NCBI RefSeq assembly: GCF_042675705.1
Contig: NZ_JBHTJJ010000001.1
Reading direction: 5' to 3' (one strand)
DNA from: Ruegeria arenilitoris
GTDB taxonomy: Bacteria; Pseudomonadota; Alphaproteobacteria; Rhodobacterales; Rhodobacteraceae
DNA: 64,000 nucleotides
Below are positions 16,445 to 25,642 of the stretch, in pieces. Under the pieces are notes generated by a model that made no database searches, was not told where the DNA came from, and was given only the letters and a program-made list of their open reading frames with translations. How positions within the stretch are numbered: position 1 is the first letter of the stretch; each line of letters starts with the position of its first letter. A program made the position numbers and the translations under genes.

Positions 16445-19400
16445 TTAGCTACACCCGCTGGTTGCCCCGCAGGTGTTGCATTTCATGCAGGTGCCGTTGC
16501 GCACCAGCGTGTAGTTTCCGCATTCGCCACAAGGGTCACCCTCGTATCCCTGCATTTTGGCTTTTGTCCGGGCATCCATCCCGGTGGCCGTTTCGGTGAC
16601 GACAGTGGTTTCGCTCTTGGTTTCAAAGGTCACGGCCGCTTCGGACAGCCCGGTCGCTTCGGCAGCACCGTTGAACATCATCAGGTCCTGCGGCAAACGC
16701 TTGCGCAAATAACCGGTCGAGCTGATCTGTTTCAGCACCTCCAGGGATTTCGAAGCCGCGCTGTCGCTGATCTCCGAGACGTTCGATACACCCTCTTCCT
16801 CGCCACGACCCAGGTCGTCGAATGTTGCGCCCTCGGGCTTCACATGCGCCAGGTCGGTGCGATCGAGGTACGACACGGCCAGTTCGCGGAAGATGTAGTC
16901 GAGGATCGACGTGGCGTTTTTGATCGAGTCGTTGCCTTGAACCATCCCGGCGGGTTCGAACTTGGTGAAGGTGAAGGCGTCGACAAACTCTTCCAGCGGC
17001 ACGCCATATTGCAGACCGACCGAGACGGCGATGGCGAAGTTGTTCATCATCGCTCGGAAGCCAGCGCCTTCCTTGTGCATGTCGATGAATATCTCGCCCA
17101 GTTGCCCATCTTCGAATTCGCCGGTGCGCAGATAGACTTTGTGCCCGCCCACGATCGCCTTTTGGGTATACCCCTTGCGACGGTGCGGCAGCTTTTCGCG
17201 GTGGCTGCGGATGATCTCTTTGACCACCACCTTCTCGACGACCTTCTCGGCCAATGTAACGGCCTTTTCCTGGATCGAGCCGCTTTCGAGGATTTCAGCC
17301 GCTTCGTCGTCATCCTCGACCAACGCCGCCGCCAGCGGCTGGCTGAGCTTGGACCCGTCGCGATACAGCGCGTTGGCCTTGACGCCCAGGCTCCAGGACA
17401 GCTCGTAGGCCTTCTGGCAATCTTCGATCGTGGCGTCATTGGGCATGTTGATCGTCTTGCTGATCGCGCCCGAGATGAAGCTTTGCGCCGCAGCCATCAT
17501 GGTGATGTGGCTGTCAACACCCAGGAACCGCTTGCCCTTCTTGCCGCAGGGGTTGGCGCAGTCGAAGATCGAGTAGTGCTCGGGCTTCAGATGCGGGGCC
17601 CCTTCCAGGGTCATGGTGCCGCAGACATGGTCGTTGGCTGCATCGATATCCGCCTTGCTGAAGCCCAGATGGCGCAGCATGTCAAAGGTCGGATCGTTCA
17701 GCTTGCTAGCCGGGATGCCCAGAACACCGGTACAGAAATCCTCGCCCAGCGTCCACTGGTTGAAGACAAACCGGATGTCGAACGCGCTTTCCAGCGCGGC
17801 ATCGATCTTGGCCAGTTCATTCGGGCCGAACCCGTGACCGGTCAGCGAGGTGTGGTTGATCCCCGGCGCGTTGCCCAAGGTGCCGTGACCCACCGCGTAG
17901 GACACGATCTCCTCGATCTGGGCCGAGGAATAGCCCAGCTTTTCCAGCGCCGACGGCACCGAGCGGTTGATGATCTTGAAGTAGCCGCCCCCGGCCAGTT
18001 TCTTGAACTTCACCAGCGCAAAGTCGGGCTCGATCCCGGTGGTGTCGCAGTCCATCACCAGACCGATCGTGCCGGTCGGCGCAATCACCGTGGCCTGCGC
18101 GTTGCGATAGCCGTTCTTCTCGCCCAAGCTCAACGCTTCGTCCCAGGCACTCATGGCCAGATCGACAAGGCGTTTGTCCGGACAGTTGGCGTGATCCAGC
18201 GGCACCGGCTTGACCGACAGCTTCTCATAGCCCTCGGTCACACCCTGCGCAGCGCGACGGTGGTTGCGGATGACCCGCAGCATATGCTCGGCGTTGCGCT
18301 TGTAGCCGGCGAACGGCCCCAGCTCTCCGGCGATCTCGGCCGAGGTGGCATAGGCAACGCCGGTCATGATCGCGGTCAGTGCGCCACAGATCGCACGACC
18401 CTCGTCCGAGTCGTATCCATAGCCCATGTTCATCAGCAAGCCGCCGATGTTGGCATAGCCCAGACCCAGCGTACGGAAATCATAGGACAGCTGTGCGATC
18501 TCTTTCGACGGGAACTGCGCCATCGTCACCGAGATTTCCAGCGTCAGCGTCCACAGACGGGCCGCGTGCATGTAGTCGGCCGCCTGGAACTCGCCATCCT
18601 TCAGGAAGGTCAACAGGTTCATCGAAGCCAGGTTGCAGGCCGTGTCATCCAGGAACATGTACTCTGAGCACGGGTTCGAGCCACGAATCTCGCCGTCTTC
18701 AGGGCAAGTGTGCCATTCATTGACCGTGTCGTGGAATTGAATGCCCGGATCGGCGCAGGCCCAGGCCGCGTGGCCGACTTTTTCCCACAGATCGCGTGCC
18801 TTGACCGTCCGGGCAACCTTGCCGTCGGTACGGTTGATCAGCTCCCAATCGGCATCTTTCTCTACCGCCTTCAGGAAAGCGTTGGTCACACGGATCGAGT
18901 TGTTCGAGTTCTGCCCCGAGACCGAGCTGTAGGCCTCAGAGTCCCAGTCGGTGTCATAGGTCGGGAACTCGATGCTGTCGTGGCCCTGCTTGGCATAATC
19001 CAGCACGCGCTTGATATAAGTCTCGGGGATCGCGACCTTTTTCGCTTCGCGGATCGCCGCTTTCAGCGCGTCGTTTTTCTTGGGGTCGTAGGCGTCGTCC
19101 TGTGCGCCGTCCCAAGCGCGGATGGCCTCGAAAATGCCGTTCAGCATCTTCTCGTGCATCTTCGATCCAGCAACGATCGAGGCCACCTTCTGCTCTTCGA
19201 TCACCTTCCATTCGATGAATTGCTCGATGTCAGGGTGATCTGCATCGACGATCACCATCTTTGCTGCCCGACGGGTTGTCCCGCCTGATTTGATCGCGCC
19301 AGCGGCGCGGTCGCCGATCTTGAGAAAGCCCATGAGGCCCGAGGACTTGCCGCCACCCGACAGCGCTTCGCCTTCTGCACGCAGATGGCTGAAGTTGGTC

Positions 19401-20071
19401 CCGGTACCCGAGCCGTATTTGAACAGGCGCGCCTCGCGCACCCACAGATCCATGATGCCGCCTTCGTTCACCAGGTCGTCATCGACCGACTGGATGAAGC
19501 ACGCGTGCGGCTGCGGATGTTCATAGGCCGATTTCGACTTGGTCAGCTTACCGGTTTTGTAGTCCACATAGTGGTGACCTTGGGCCGGACCGTCGATCCC
19601 ATAGGCCCAGTGCAGACCAGTGTTGAACCATTGCGGGCTGTTCGGTGCGGCGCGCTGGGTCGCCAGCATGTAGCGCATCTCGTCGAAATAGGCGCGCGCG
19701 TCTTCCTCCGTCGAGAAGTAGCCGCCCTTCCAGCCCCAATAGGCCCACGCACCCGCCAGGCGATCAAACACCTGCTTCGAAGACGTCTCGCCGCCAAATT
19801 CGGCATCGTCGGCCGGAACCGAGCGCCACAAAAACTCGGGCACGTCCTTCTCACGGACTTTTTTCAGTTTGCTGGGAACGCCCGCCTTGCGGAAATACTT
19901 CTGAGCGATCACGTCGCTGGCGACCTGGCTCCACCGAGAGGGGACCTCGATGTTATCAAGGCGGAACACGATCGTTCCATCCGGATTGCGGATCTCGGAC
20001 GTGACGGACACGAAGTCCAACTCTGCGTATGCGTCCTGCCCTGCCTTGGTAAATGTTCTTTCAATCTTCAT
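16445..20071 (-). CDS. nrdJ: Vitamin B12-dependent (class II) ribonucleotide reductase
   Basis: The 1208-residue enzyme reduces ribonucleotides to deoxyribonucleotides using adenosylcobalamin. The reductase barrel is recognisable from PNSPQWFNTGL, NPCSEYMFLDDTACNLASMNLLTF and NAQATVIAPTGTIGLVMDCDTTGIEPDF (Leu-Ala-Pro-Thr-type finger loop). A long linker leads to a C-terminal zinc-ribbon-like tail (CGECGNYTLVRNGTCMKCNTCG) containing the cysteines that typically recharge the active site. The length is normal for the long alphaproteobacterial NrdJ group. The gene is monocistronic, with long non-coding flanks on both sides. No class I nrdAB gene is present in the window. Confidence 0.95.
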   Translation of the reverse strand: MKIERTFTKAGQDAYAELDFVSVTSEIRNPDGTIVFRLDNIEVPSRWSQVASDVIAQKYFRKAGVPSKLKKVREKDVPEFLWRSVPADDAEFGGETSSKQVFDRLAGAWAYWGWKGGYFSTEEDARAYFDEMRYMLATQRAAPNSPQWFNTGLHWAYGIDGPAQGHHYVDYKTGKLTKSKSAYEHPQPHACFIQSVDDDLVNEGGIMDLWVREARLFKYGSGTGTNFSHLRAEGEALSGGGKSSGLMGFLKIGDRAAGAIKSGGTTRRAAKMVIVDADHPDIEQFIEWKVIEEQKVASIVAGSKMHEKMLNGIFEAIRAWDGAQDDAYDPKKNDALKAAIREAKKVAIPETYIKRVLDYAKQGHDSIEFPTYDTDWDSEAYSSVSGQNSNNSIRVTNAFLKAVEKDADWELINRTDGKVARTVKARDLWEKVGHAAWACADPGIQFHDTVNEWHTCPEDGEIRGSNPCSEYMFLDDTACNLASMNLLTFLKDGEFQAADYMHAARLWTLTLEISVTMAQFPSKEIAQLSYDFRTLGLGYANIGGLLMNMGYGYDSDEGRAICGALTAIMTGVAYATSAEIAGELGPFAGYKRNAEHMLRVIRNHRRAAQGVTEGYEKLSVKPVPLDHANCPDKRLVDLAMSAWDEALSLGEKNGYRNAQATVIAPTGTIGLVMDCDTTGIEPDFALVKFKKLAGGGYFKIINRSVPSALEKLGYSSAQIEEIVSYAVGHGTLGNAPGINHTSLTGHGFGPNELAKIDAALESAFDIRFVFNQWTLGEDFCTGVLGIPASKLNDPTFDMLRHLGFSKADIDAANDHVCGTMTLEGAPHLKPEHYSIFDCANPCGKKGKRFLGVDSHITMMAAAQSFISGAISKTINMPNDATIEDCQKAYELSWSLGVKANALYRDGSKLSQPLAAALVEDDDEAAEILESGSIQEKAVTLAEKVVEKVVVKEIIRSHREKLPHRRKGYTQKAIVGGHKVYLRTGEFEDGQLGEIFIDMHKEGAGFRAMMNNFAIAVSVGLQYGVPLEEFVDAFTFTKFEPAGMVQGNDSIKNATSILDYIFRELAVSYLDRTDLAHVKPEGATFDDLGRGEEEGVSNVSEISDSAASKSLEVLKQISSTGYLRKRLPQDLMMFNGAAEATGLSEAAVTFETKSETTVVTETATGMDARTKAKMQGYEGDPCGECGNYTLVRNGTCMKCNTCGATSGCS

Positions 20072-20593
20072 GTCCGCCGCCCTAGATCAATCAGCCCAAA
20101 TTCGGTTGTCCGGCACCAATTCCGTTTTATGGCGGGGTGCCGCCCGCCTTGACCGCCGATCAGGGACGCAAAGGACCGGACGCTGCCTTTGGCAGCGCAA
20201 ACCCGTTCGCACGGTTGCACGTTAGTTTGGAGTGCTTTCCGACCCTCGCCCTATGCCAACTCCGGCTATTCCTACCAGATTTAGTGGCAACTCACTCGGC
20301 CCATACAATCTGGCGTATCTACCCATAGTTGGTCAACGGCATTTTTTGGCTCCGAACCAAAACTTTTCTGTTGACCGCAAAACCATAGGATGGGCCGAGA
20401 CAGAACGCGCCGATTCCTCCACAACGCTGTCCACAAAACCGTGCAGTTCGGTCAAATCGGATTTTCTTTTTTCCCGGCCCGGTTACGAGAAAATGGTCAC
20501 CTGCCCGCCCGTGCCCCATACTGAGGGGAGAATCACCAATCTTCGTGGCAGCGCAACGCGACGCATCACGACACACAAAAGACGGAGTGCGCC
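20072..20593. promoter_or_regulatory. Divergent intergenic region upstream of nrdJ, with inverted repeats
   Basis: This 520-base region separates nrdJ (minus) from a lipoprotein gene (plus). It contains a 7-bp hairpin (CGCTGCC-TTT-GGCAGCG, 20181-20197) that would fall in the nrdJ leader. It also has an inverted repeat GGTCAAC (20331-20337) and GTTGACC (20370-20376) that could be a regulator site or a hairpin. I looked for a cobalamin-riboswitch box on the nrdJ side and did not find a convincing one, and no clear NrdR box was seen. Confidence 0.45.
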
Positions 20594-21034
20594 GTGAAAA
20601 CCTCGATTATCCGTTTGTTTCCAGTTCTTACCTTGCTGGCCGCTTGCGCGACGCCGGAGCCGGAACAGTCTTCACGCAGCGCTCAGTTCGCCGAATACCC
20701 CGATCAATTGTTCAGCACGTTCGAGATCAGCTGCGAAGGTCCGGAGGAACGGTTCACACGCCCCGAGCGCAGCAGTTTCGAGTGCCGTTCCTCTCTGCCT
20801 CCGGAAACCACCGCGTTCTTGATCCTCAACTATGACGGTTACCCGCAGGACTTGCCCAAAGGGGTGCGCCGCATGTCTTCGACCCGCAATCAGGCCGGTT
20901 ACCGGGTAGATGCCGAGTTGTTTTTCCTGGTCCCCCAGAAGGACGGAGCGACGATCAAGGTTCCTGTCGAAAGCTCGGTTCTGGATGATGAGTTGACACG
21001 GCTCTACCGTTATTTCGGTGGAACTCCGTTGTAA
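20594..21034 (+). CDS. Hypothetical lipoprotein
   Basis: The 146-residue protein starts at a GTG and has a lipoprotein signal peptide with lipobox LLAAC (Cys18), so it is probably anchored in the cell envelope. The mature part is polar, with two Cys (SCEGPEE and FECRSS) that might form a disulphide, and a strand-rich C terminus. I recognise no family. It is followed immediately by tRNA-Pro on the opposite strand. The gene seems real because of the signal peptide, the codon usage and its position after a long promoter region. Confidence 0.72.
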   Translation: MKTSIIRLFPVLTLLAACATPEPEQSSRSAQFAEYPDQLFSTFEISCEGPEERFTRPERSSFECRSSLPPETTAFLILNYDGYPQDLPKGVRRMSSTRNQAGYRVDAELFFLVPQKDGATIKVPVESSVLDDELTRLYRYFGGTPL

Positions 21035-21040
21035 GGAAAG

Positions 21041-21117
21041 TGGTCGGGGCGGCGAGATTCGAACTCACGACCCCCTGTACCCAAAACAGGTGCGCTACCA
21101 GACTGCGCCACGCCCCG
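21041..21117 (-). tRNA. tRNA-Pro (anticodon UGG)
   Basis: The minus strand gives a 77-nt tRNA with an encoded CCA. The acceptor arm CGGGGCG pairs with CGCCCCG. The anticodon stem CCTGT/ACAGG closes TTTGGGT, giving TGG. The D arm GCGCAGTCTGGTAGCGC and T loop GTTCGAATC are canonical. Confidence 0.95.
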
Positions 21118-21160
21118 GACCGTGCGCCTTCCTAACGGCGTCATTCGGATTTGAAAAGCC

Positions 21161-21622
21161 CTAACAGGGCCAGATTGCAGGGCCTTGCGAAAAAATTTCG
21201 TGCCGCATGACCGTACCCGGTGCGATCGAGTAACGGGCGGCCAGTCCCGCATTCACCTCAAGAACCGCAAAGACCGAATCGCCGCCCTCGATTGGGGTCA
21301 GATCCCCCGGCACGGCGTCGGAATGAACACGGGTCACCACTCCAGTGCGATCCAGAAAGATCATGTCCAGCGGGATCAAGGTGTTCTTCATCCAGAATGC
21401 GACCGGCTGGGGCGGATCGAACACGAAAAGCATCCCTTCGCCCTGTGGCATGCTTTCGCGGAACATCAAACCCTTTGCCCGCTCCTGAGGAGAAACGGCC
21501 AATTCGACCAGAAACCGGACCTGTGCCTTGTCATTGCGAAGGTCCACCCGGTCAGACCGGCATTCAGCAAAGGCGCCTTGTGACAGAAAAATACTCAGAA
21601 GAAGACCGGCCAGAATCCGCAT
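21161..21622 (-). CDS. DUF192 domain secreted protein
   Basis: This product of about 153 residues has an N-terminal signal peptide (MRILAGLLLSIFLSQGAFA) followed by one DUF192 domain. Family hallmarks are VELAVSPQERAKGLMFRESMPQGEGMLFVF, FWMKNTLIPLDMIFLD and the ending AVLEVNAGLAARYSIAPG. The function of DUF192 is unknown; the protein is probably periplasmic. A GTG codon lies just before the ATG and could also serve as the start. It follows the double cold-shock gene by 12 bases, so it is likely co-transcribed with it. The tRNA-Pro lies downstream on the same strand. Confidence 0.85.
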   Translation of the reverse strand: MRILAGLLLSIFLSQGAFAECRSDRVDLRNDKAQVRFLVELAVSPQERAKGLMFRESMPQGEGMLFVFDPPQPVAFWMKNTLIPLDMIFLDRTGVVTRVHSDAVPGDLTPIEGGDSVFAVLEVNAGLAARYSIAPGTVMRHEIFSQGPAIWPC

Positions 21623-21634
21623 CACGCGCAGCGC

Positions 21635-22162
21635 TCAGTCATTGAGCGCGGATTCCCACGCAAGCACTTGTGCGGCCATGCGGCCCCGCTTGCCGTCGAT
21701 GACCCGCATCGCCAGCGCCTCGCCCGGCTGGAGATCGGCCAACCCGGACCGGCGCAGAACTTCGATATGCAGAAACACGTCCTCGCTGCGGCCGAAGACA
21801 TTGGCAAAGCCGAAACCCTTGCTCTTGTCGAACCACTTGACGCGCGCGGCCTCGAGCGGCGCATGCGCGATCTCATTGGGATCCATTTCGGCGAAATCCG
21901 CCAGCATCACCGAGTCGGCGCGCTCGGGCGGATCGATGCTCACGACCTCAACCGCCTGAACCCCGCGATCGGTGCGGTGAGTCATGATCTCAATGCCCGC
22001 GCCATCGGCGACCGAGCTTTGCCCGAAGTTCCTCAGAACGTTCACGTGCAGCAGGATATCAGGACCGCCATCGTCGGACACGACAAAGCCATACCCCTTT
22101 GCGGGGTCAAACCATTTTACGTGTCCACGAACGCGGTACATGCTGTTCAGGTCTTCTGGCAC
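21635..22162 (-). CDS. Cold-shock protein with two CSD domains
   Basis: The 175-residue protein contains two cold-shock (OB-fold) domains separated by an acidic linker. Domain 1 (about 8-78) has VKWFDPAKGYGFVVSDDGGPDILLH. Domain 2 (about 106-172) has VKWFDKSKGFGFANVFGRSEDVFLH. The RNP1- and RNP2-like aromatic patches are intact in both, so both probably bind single-stranded RNA or DNA. This double-CSD form is typical of alphaproteobacteria. The start may be GTG 22162 (preceded by GGGAAC) or ATG 22141, which begins just before domain 1. It leads the DUF192 gene. Confidence 0.87.
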   Translation of the reverse strand: MPEDLNSMYRVRGHVKWFDPAKGYGFVVSDDGGPDILLHVNVLRNFGQSSVADGAGIEIMTHRTDRGVQAVEVVSIDPPERADSVMLADFAEMDPNEIAHAPLEAARVKWFDKSKGFGFANVFGRSEDVFLHIEVLRRSGLADLQPGEALAMRVIDGKRGRMAAQVLAWESALND

Positions 22163-22283
22163 GGTGTTCCCATCACGAGATTCAAAGGGTCGTTAGGGGT
22201 CTGATGTGTATGGAAACGTCGGGCAAATTCAAGCTGAAAAAATTCAGACATTTCCGTGTGTTGCATTTCACGATACGCGAACG

Positions 22284-22889
22284 TCATGGATTCAACCTCT
22301 GTACGCTCCACTTTTGCTCGGACGGGTCGCGCCGCCAGCGGAACCTGTCGTGCAACCGAAAGGCACCATCCGCCCAAAACTCGATTTCAACCGGCGTCAG
22401 CCTGTAGCCACCCCAGAATTCGGGCCGCGGCGGGTTGGATCCCAGCTTTGCCGTCACTTTTGCAACTTCGGCCATCAAAGCAGCCCGGCTGCTCAGAGGT
22501 TCCGACTGTCGCGAAGCCCAGGCACCCAGCCGGCTTTTCAGCGAGCGTGACGCATAATATTCGTCGGCCAAAGGGCCGTCTTCTTTGGTGATTGTACCAC
22601 GAACCCGGATCTGACGCCGCAGTGATTTCCAGTGCATAACAAAAGCGGCTTTGCCGGCCGCATCCAGCTCTCGGGCCTTGGCGCTGTGATAGTTGGTATA
22701 GAAAACGAAGGAGTCCGCCTCGATATCCTTCAGCAACACCATCCGTGCGTTCGGCATACCATCGGGGTCCACGGTTGCCAGGGCAATCGCGTTCGGATCG
22801 TTCGGTTCCGTCTTTTCGGCTTCGGCCAACCAACGGGCCGCGATCACGAACGGATCGTCACCGGCAAAGATGCCGTTTCGCTCACTCAT
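22284..22889 (-). CDS. pdxH: Pyridoxamine 5'-phosphate oxidase
   Basis: The 201-residue flavoenzyme makes pyridoxal 5'-phosphate from its pyridoxine and pyridoxamine phosphates. Visible motifs are NAIALATVDPDGMPNARMVLLKDI (FMN-binding strand), YTNYHSAKARELDAAGKAAFVMHW, RRQIRVRGTI and the C-terminal family signature ending WSVQRLNP. A GGGG ribosome site sits upstream of ATG 22889; longer starts reaching 22997 are possible but unlike the family. It is divergent from fabI, with a 135-base gap holding both promoters. Confidence 0.93.
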   Translation of the reverse strand: MSERNGIFAGDDPFVIAARWLAEAEKTEPNDPNAIALATVDPDGMPNARMVLLKDIEADSFVFYTNYHSAKARELDAAGKAAFVMHWKSLRRQIRVRGTITKEDGPLADEYYASRSLKSRLGAWASRQSEPLSSRAALMAEVAKVTAKLGSNPPRPEFWGGYRLTPVEIEFWADGAFRLHDRFRWRRDPSEQKWSVQRLNP

Positions 22890-23024
22890 GTCCATCCCCT
22901 GGAACGAATTGAACATGACCCTACGGCGAGAACCCGCCCCGGGCAAGAGTGCATGGCCTTGATGCAGCGCAATCAATGGCATAAACCAACGCAACACATC
23001 GCGACGACAGGCGGAGAACCGAAC

Positions 23025-23831
23025 ATGTCAAATCAGTTGATGGCCGGCAAGCGCGGCCTCATCATGGGACTGGCCAATGACAAATCAATCGCATGGGGAA
23101 TCGCCCGCGCCTTGTCCGAAGCCGGAGCCGAACTGGCTTTCTCTTATCAGGGGGATGCACTGAAAAAACGGGTCGACCCGTTGGCGGCCCAACTGGGGAG
23201 CGAGATCGTCCTTCCCTGTGACGTCAGCAACGAAGAGTCGATCGACGAGCTGTTCGCGGCACTGAAAGAGAAATGGGGCAAGCTGGATTTCGTGGTCCAC
23301 GCCATTGGTTTCTCCGACAAGAACGAACTTCGCGGCCGCTATGTCGACACGTCGCGCGCGAATTTCAAGCTGACGATGGACGTGTCGGTCTACTCTTTCA
23401 CCGCAGTGATGCAACGCGCCGAAAAGCTGATGACCGACGGCGGCAGCGCCATCACCCTGACCTATTACGGCGCCGAGCAGGTCATGCCGCACTACAATGT
23501 CATGGGTGTGGCCAAGGCCGCGCTCGAAGCGTCGGTGAAATACCTGGCCGAGGACCTGGGCAAGGACAACATCCGCGTCAACGCGATCTCGGCCGGACCG
23601 ATCAAAACCCTCGCCGCCAGCGGCATCGGCGACTTCCGCTACATCATGAAGTGGAACGAATACAACTCGCCCCTGCGCCGCAACGTGACCATCGATGACG
23701 TGGGCAAATCGGCCCTTTATCTTCTGTCCGACCTCAGCAGCGGCGTGACCGGTGAAAACCTGCACGTTGACTCGGGTTATCACATCGTAGGCATGAAAGC
23801 CGTCGACGCGCCGGATGTGGAAAAGGGATAA
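23025..23831 (+). CDS. fabI: Enoyl-[acyl-carrier-protein] reductase (NADH)
   Basis: The 268-residue short-chain dehydrogenase-like enzyme carries out the last reductive step of fatty-acid elongation. The N terminus GKRGLIMGLANDKSIAWGIA is the FabI-specific cofactor loop. The catalytic Tyr-x6-Lys is in YNVMGVAKAALEASVKYLAED, and the substrate-binding region ISAGPIKTLAASGI is conserved. The start at 23025 has a GGAG ribosome site. It precedes a phosphoribosyltransferase gene by four bases, suggesting co-transcription. FabI is the triclosan and isoniazid-class target, but no resistance inference is made. Confidence 0.94.
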   Translation: MSNQLMAGKRGLIMGLANDKSIAWGIARALSEAGAELAFSYQGDALKKRVDPLAAQLGSEIVLPCDVSNEESIDELFAALKEKWGKLDFVVHAIGFSDKNELRGRYVDTSRANFKLTMDVSVYSFTAVMQRAEKLMTDGGSAITLTYYGAEQVMPHYNVMGVAKAALEASVKYLAEDLGKDNIRVNAISAGPIKTLAASGIGDFRYIMKWNEYNSPLRRNVTIDDVGKSALYLLSDLSSGVTGENLHVDSGYHIVGMKAVDAPDVEKG

Positions 23832-23835
23832 GACC

Positions 23836-24345
23836 ATGAGCGCAAAGGACCGCCTGCCCCACGAAAAAGGCTTTCACATCAGCTGGGACCAGATTCACCG
23901 TGACTCGCGCGCGCTCGCTTGGCGGCTGGACGGTCAGGGCCCCGATGACGGTGCTTGGCGCGCCGTCGTCGCGATCACGCGCGGCGGCATGGCACCGGCG
24001 ATGATCGTCAGCCGAGAGCTGGACATCCGCACCGTAGATACCATCAGCGTCAAATCCTATCACCATCAGGAACGTGGCGAGGCCGAGGTGCTCAAAGCCC
24101 CCGATGCCGATCTGATGGGGGATGGTGAGGGCGTGCTGATCATCGACGACCTGGTCGACAGCGGCAAGACGCTGGAACTGGTGCGCAAGATGTACCCCAA
24201 GGCCCATTTCGCCACGGTCTATGCCAAGCCCAAGGGCCGCCCAATGGTTGACACCTATATCACCGAGGTCAGCCAGGACACCTGGATCTTCTTCCCTTGG
24301 GATATGGCCCTGCAATATGTCGAGCCCTATCGCGGCACCGACTGA
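23836..24345 (+). CDS. gpt: Xanthine phosphoribosyltransferase
   Basis: This 169-residue enzyme transfers phosphoribose from PRPP to xanthine or guanine in purine salvage. The PRPP-binding loop is VLIIDDLVDSGKTLELV, and the first conserved segment AVVAITRGGMAPAMIVSRELDI is typical of the Gpt type. The C terminus DTWIFFPWDMALQYVEPYRG matches the family. It lies immediately after fabI and ahead of an aminotransferase gene, with short spacing throughout, although the three have no common pathway. Confidence 0.88.
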   Translation: MSAKDRLPHEKGFHISWDQIHRDSRALAWRLDGQGPDDGAWRAVVAITRGGMAPAMIVSRELDIRTVDTISVKSYHHQERGEAEVLKAPDADLMGDGEGVLIIDDLVDSGKTLELVRKMYPKAHFATVYAKPKGRPMVDTYITEVSQDTWIFFPWDMALQYVEPYRGTD

Positions 24346-24385
24346 TCCCACTTATCCACCACAAATCAGCAAGACCGGACACCCG

Positions 24386-25561
24386 ATGACATTGACCCGC
24401 ACCGCCGCCACCTTCGCCCCTCCGGTGATGGAGGCGCGGCGTTGGCTCGAAGGGGTCACGTTCTCGGAAGACCGCCCGCTGATCAATGTCAGCCAAGCGG
24501 CGCCAGTTGATCCGCCGCCGCTGGCGCTGCGGCAAGCGATGGCCGATTTTGCGATCAACCAGGACGCCGCACATCTCTACGGCCCGGTTTTGGGCAACCC
24601 CGATCTGCGCACGGAGCTCGCGCGTGAGATTGGTGACCACTACGGCGCCGGGGTTCGGCCGGAGCAGACAGCCATCACTTCGGGCTGCAATCAGGCCTTT
24701 GCCTCGGTCATCTCGGCGATCACGGATCAAGGCGATGAAGTCATCCTGCCAACACCTTGGTATTTCAACCATAAAATGTGGCTGGATATGGCCGGTGTGC
24801 GGGCGGTTGATCTGCCGACCGGGTCGGACCTGCTGCCCGATCCCGAACAGGCCCGCGCGCTGATCACCGAGCGCACGCGCGCGATCGCGTTGGTCACGCC
24901 CAACAATCCGGGTGGGGTCGAATACCCGGCGGATCTGGTCCGTGCCTTCTATGACCTTGCGCAACAGCATGGCCTGCGCCTGCTGGTCGATGAAACCTAT
25001 CGTGATTTCGACAGCCGCAGTGGCCCGCCGCACGCGCTGTTCCAGCAGCCCGACTGGGATCGGACGCTGGTGCATCTCTATTCCTTCTCGAAGGCCTACC
25101 GCCTAACCGGCCACCGGGTGGGCGCGATCGCCACCGGTGCGCCGCTGCTGGCCGAGGTCGAGAAATTCCTCGACACCGTCGCCATCTGCCCCGGCCAGAT
25201 GGGCCAGTTCGCGGCGCTGTGGGGGATGCAGAACCTGTCTCAATGGCTGGCCGGGGAACGCGCCGAGATTCTGGATCGCCGCGCCGCAATCACGCAGAAC
25301 ATGCCCCGCCTGACGGACAAGGGATGGCGGCTGCTGGGTCTCGGGGCGTACTTCGCCTATCTCGAACATCCGTTCGACATGCCGTCGGACGAACTGGCGC
25401 GCAGATTGGTCTCGCAGGCCGGTATTCTGCTGTTGCCGGGTACGATGTTCATGCCCGATCACGACCCCGCCGGGAAACGCCAGGTGCGCATTGCTTTTGC
25501 CAATCTGGACCGTGCCGGAATCGGGCTATTGTTCGACCGCTTGCAGGCTCTGTCCTTCTGA
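24386..25561 (+). CDS. PLP-dependent class I/II aminotransferase
   Basis: The 391-residue protein has the fold type I aminotransferase motifs: HLYGPVLGNPDLRTELAREI, SGCNQAFASVISA for the phosphate site, VTPNNPGGVEYP, LVDETYRDF and YSFSKAYRLTGHRVGA with the pyridoxal Lys. It differs clearly from the enzyme at 11925. The substrate is unknown; relatives are annotated as aspartate/aromatic transaminases. The start at 24386 gives a normal length, and the frame upstream overlaps the phosphoribosyltransferase gene. The gap to the next gene, ppiD, is about 80 bases. Confidence 0.86.
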   Translation: MTLTRTAATFAPPVMEARRWLEGVTFSEDRPLINVSQAAPVDPPPLALRQAMADFAINQDAAHLYGPVLGNPDLRTELAREIGDHYGAGVRPEQTAITSGCNQAFASVISAITDQGDEVILPTPWYFNHKMWLDMAGVRAVDLPTGSDLLPDPEQARALITERTRAIALVTPNNPGGVEYPADLVRAFYDLAQQHGLRLLVDETYRDFDSRSGPPHALFQQPDWDRTLVHLYSFSKAYRLTGHRVGAIATGAPLLAEVEKFLDTVAICPGQMGQFAALWGMQNLSQWLAGERAEILDRRAAITQNMPRLTDKGWRLLGLGAYFAYLEHPFDMPSDELARRLVSQAGILLLPGTMFMPDHDPAGKRQVRIAFANLDRAGIGLLFDRLQALSF

Positions 25562-25642
25562 GCTTGCCCCCCGGCATCCTGCGTCGTATTCAGGGCCGCA
25601 ACAGTCACGGCAGAACCCTGCCGCAAGATCCAAGAGGGCACT

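Noticed and set aside
20072..20330. Cobalamin riboswitch upstream of nrdJ
   Set aside because: I could not identify the B12-box consensus or a matching fold; only generic hairpins were seen.
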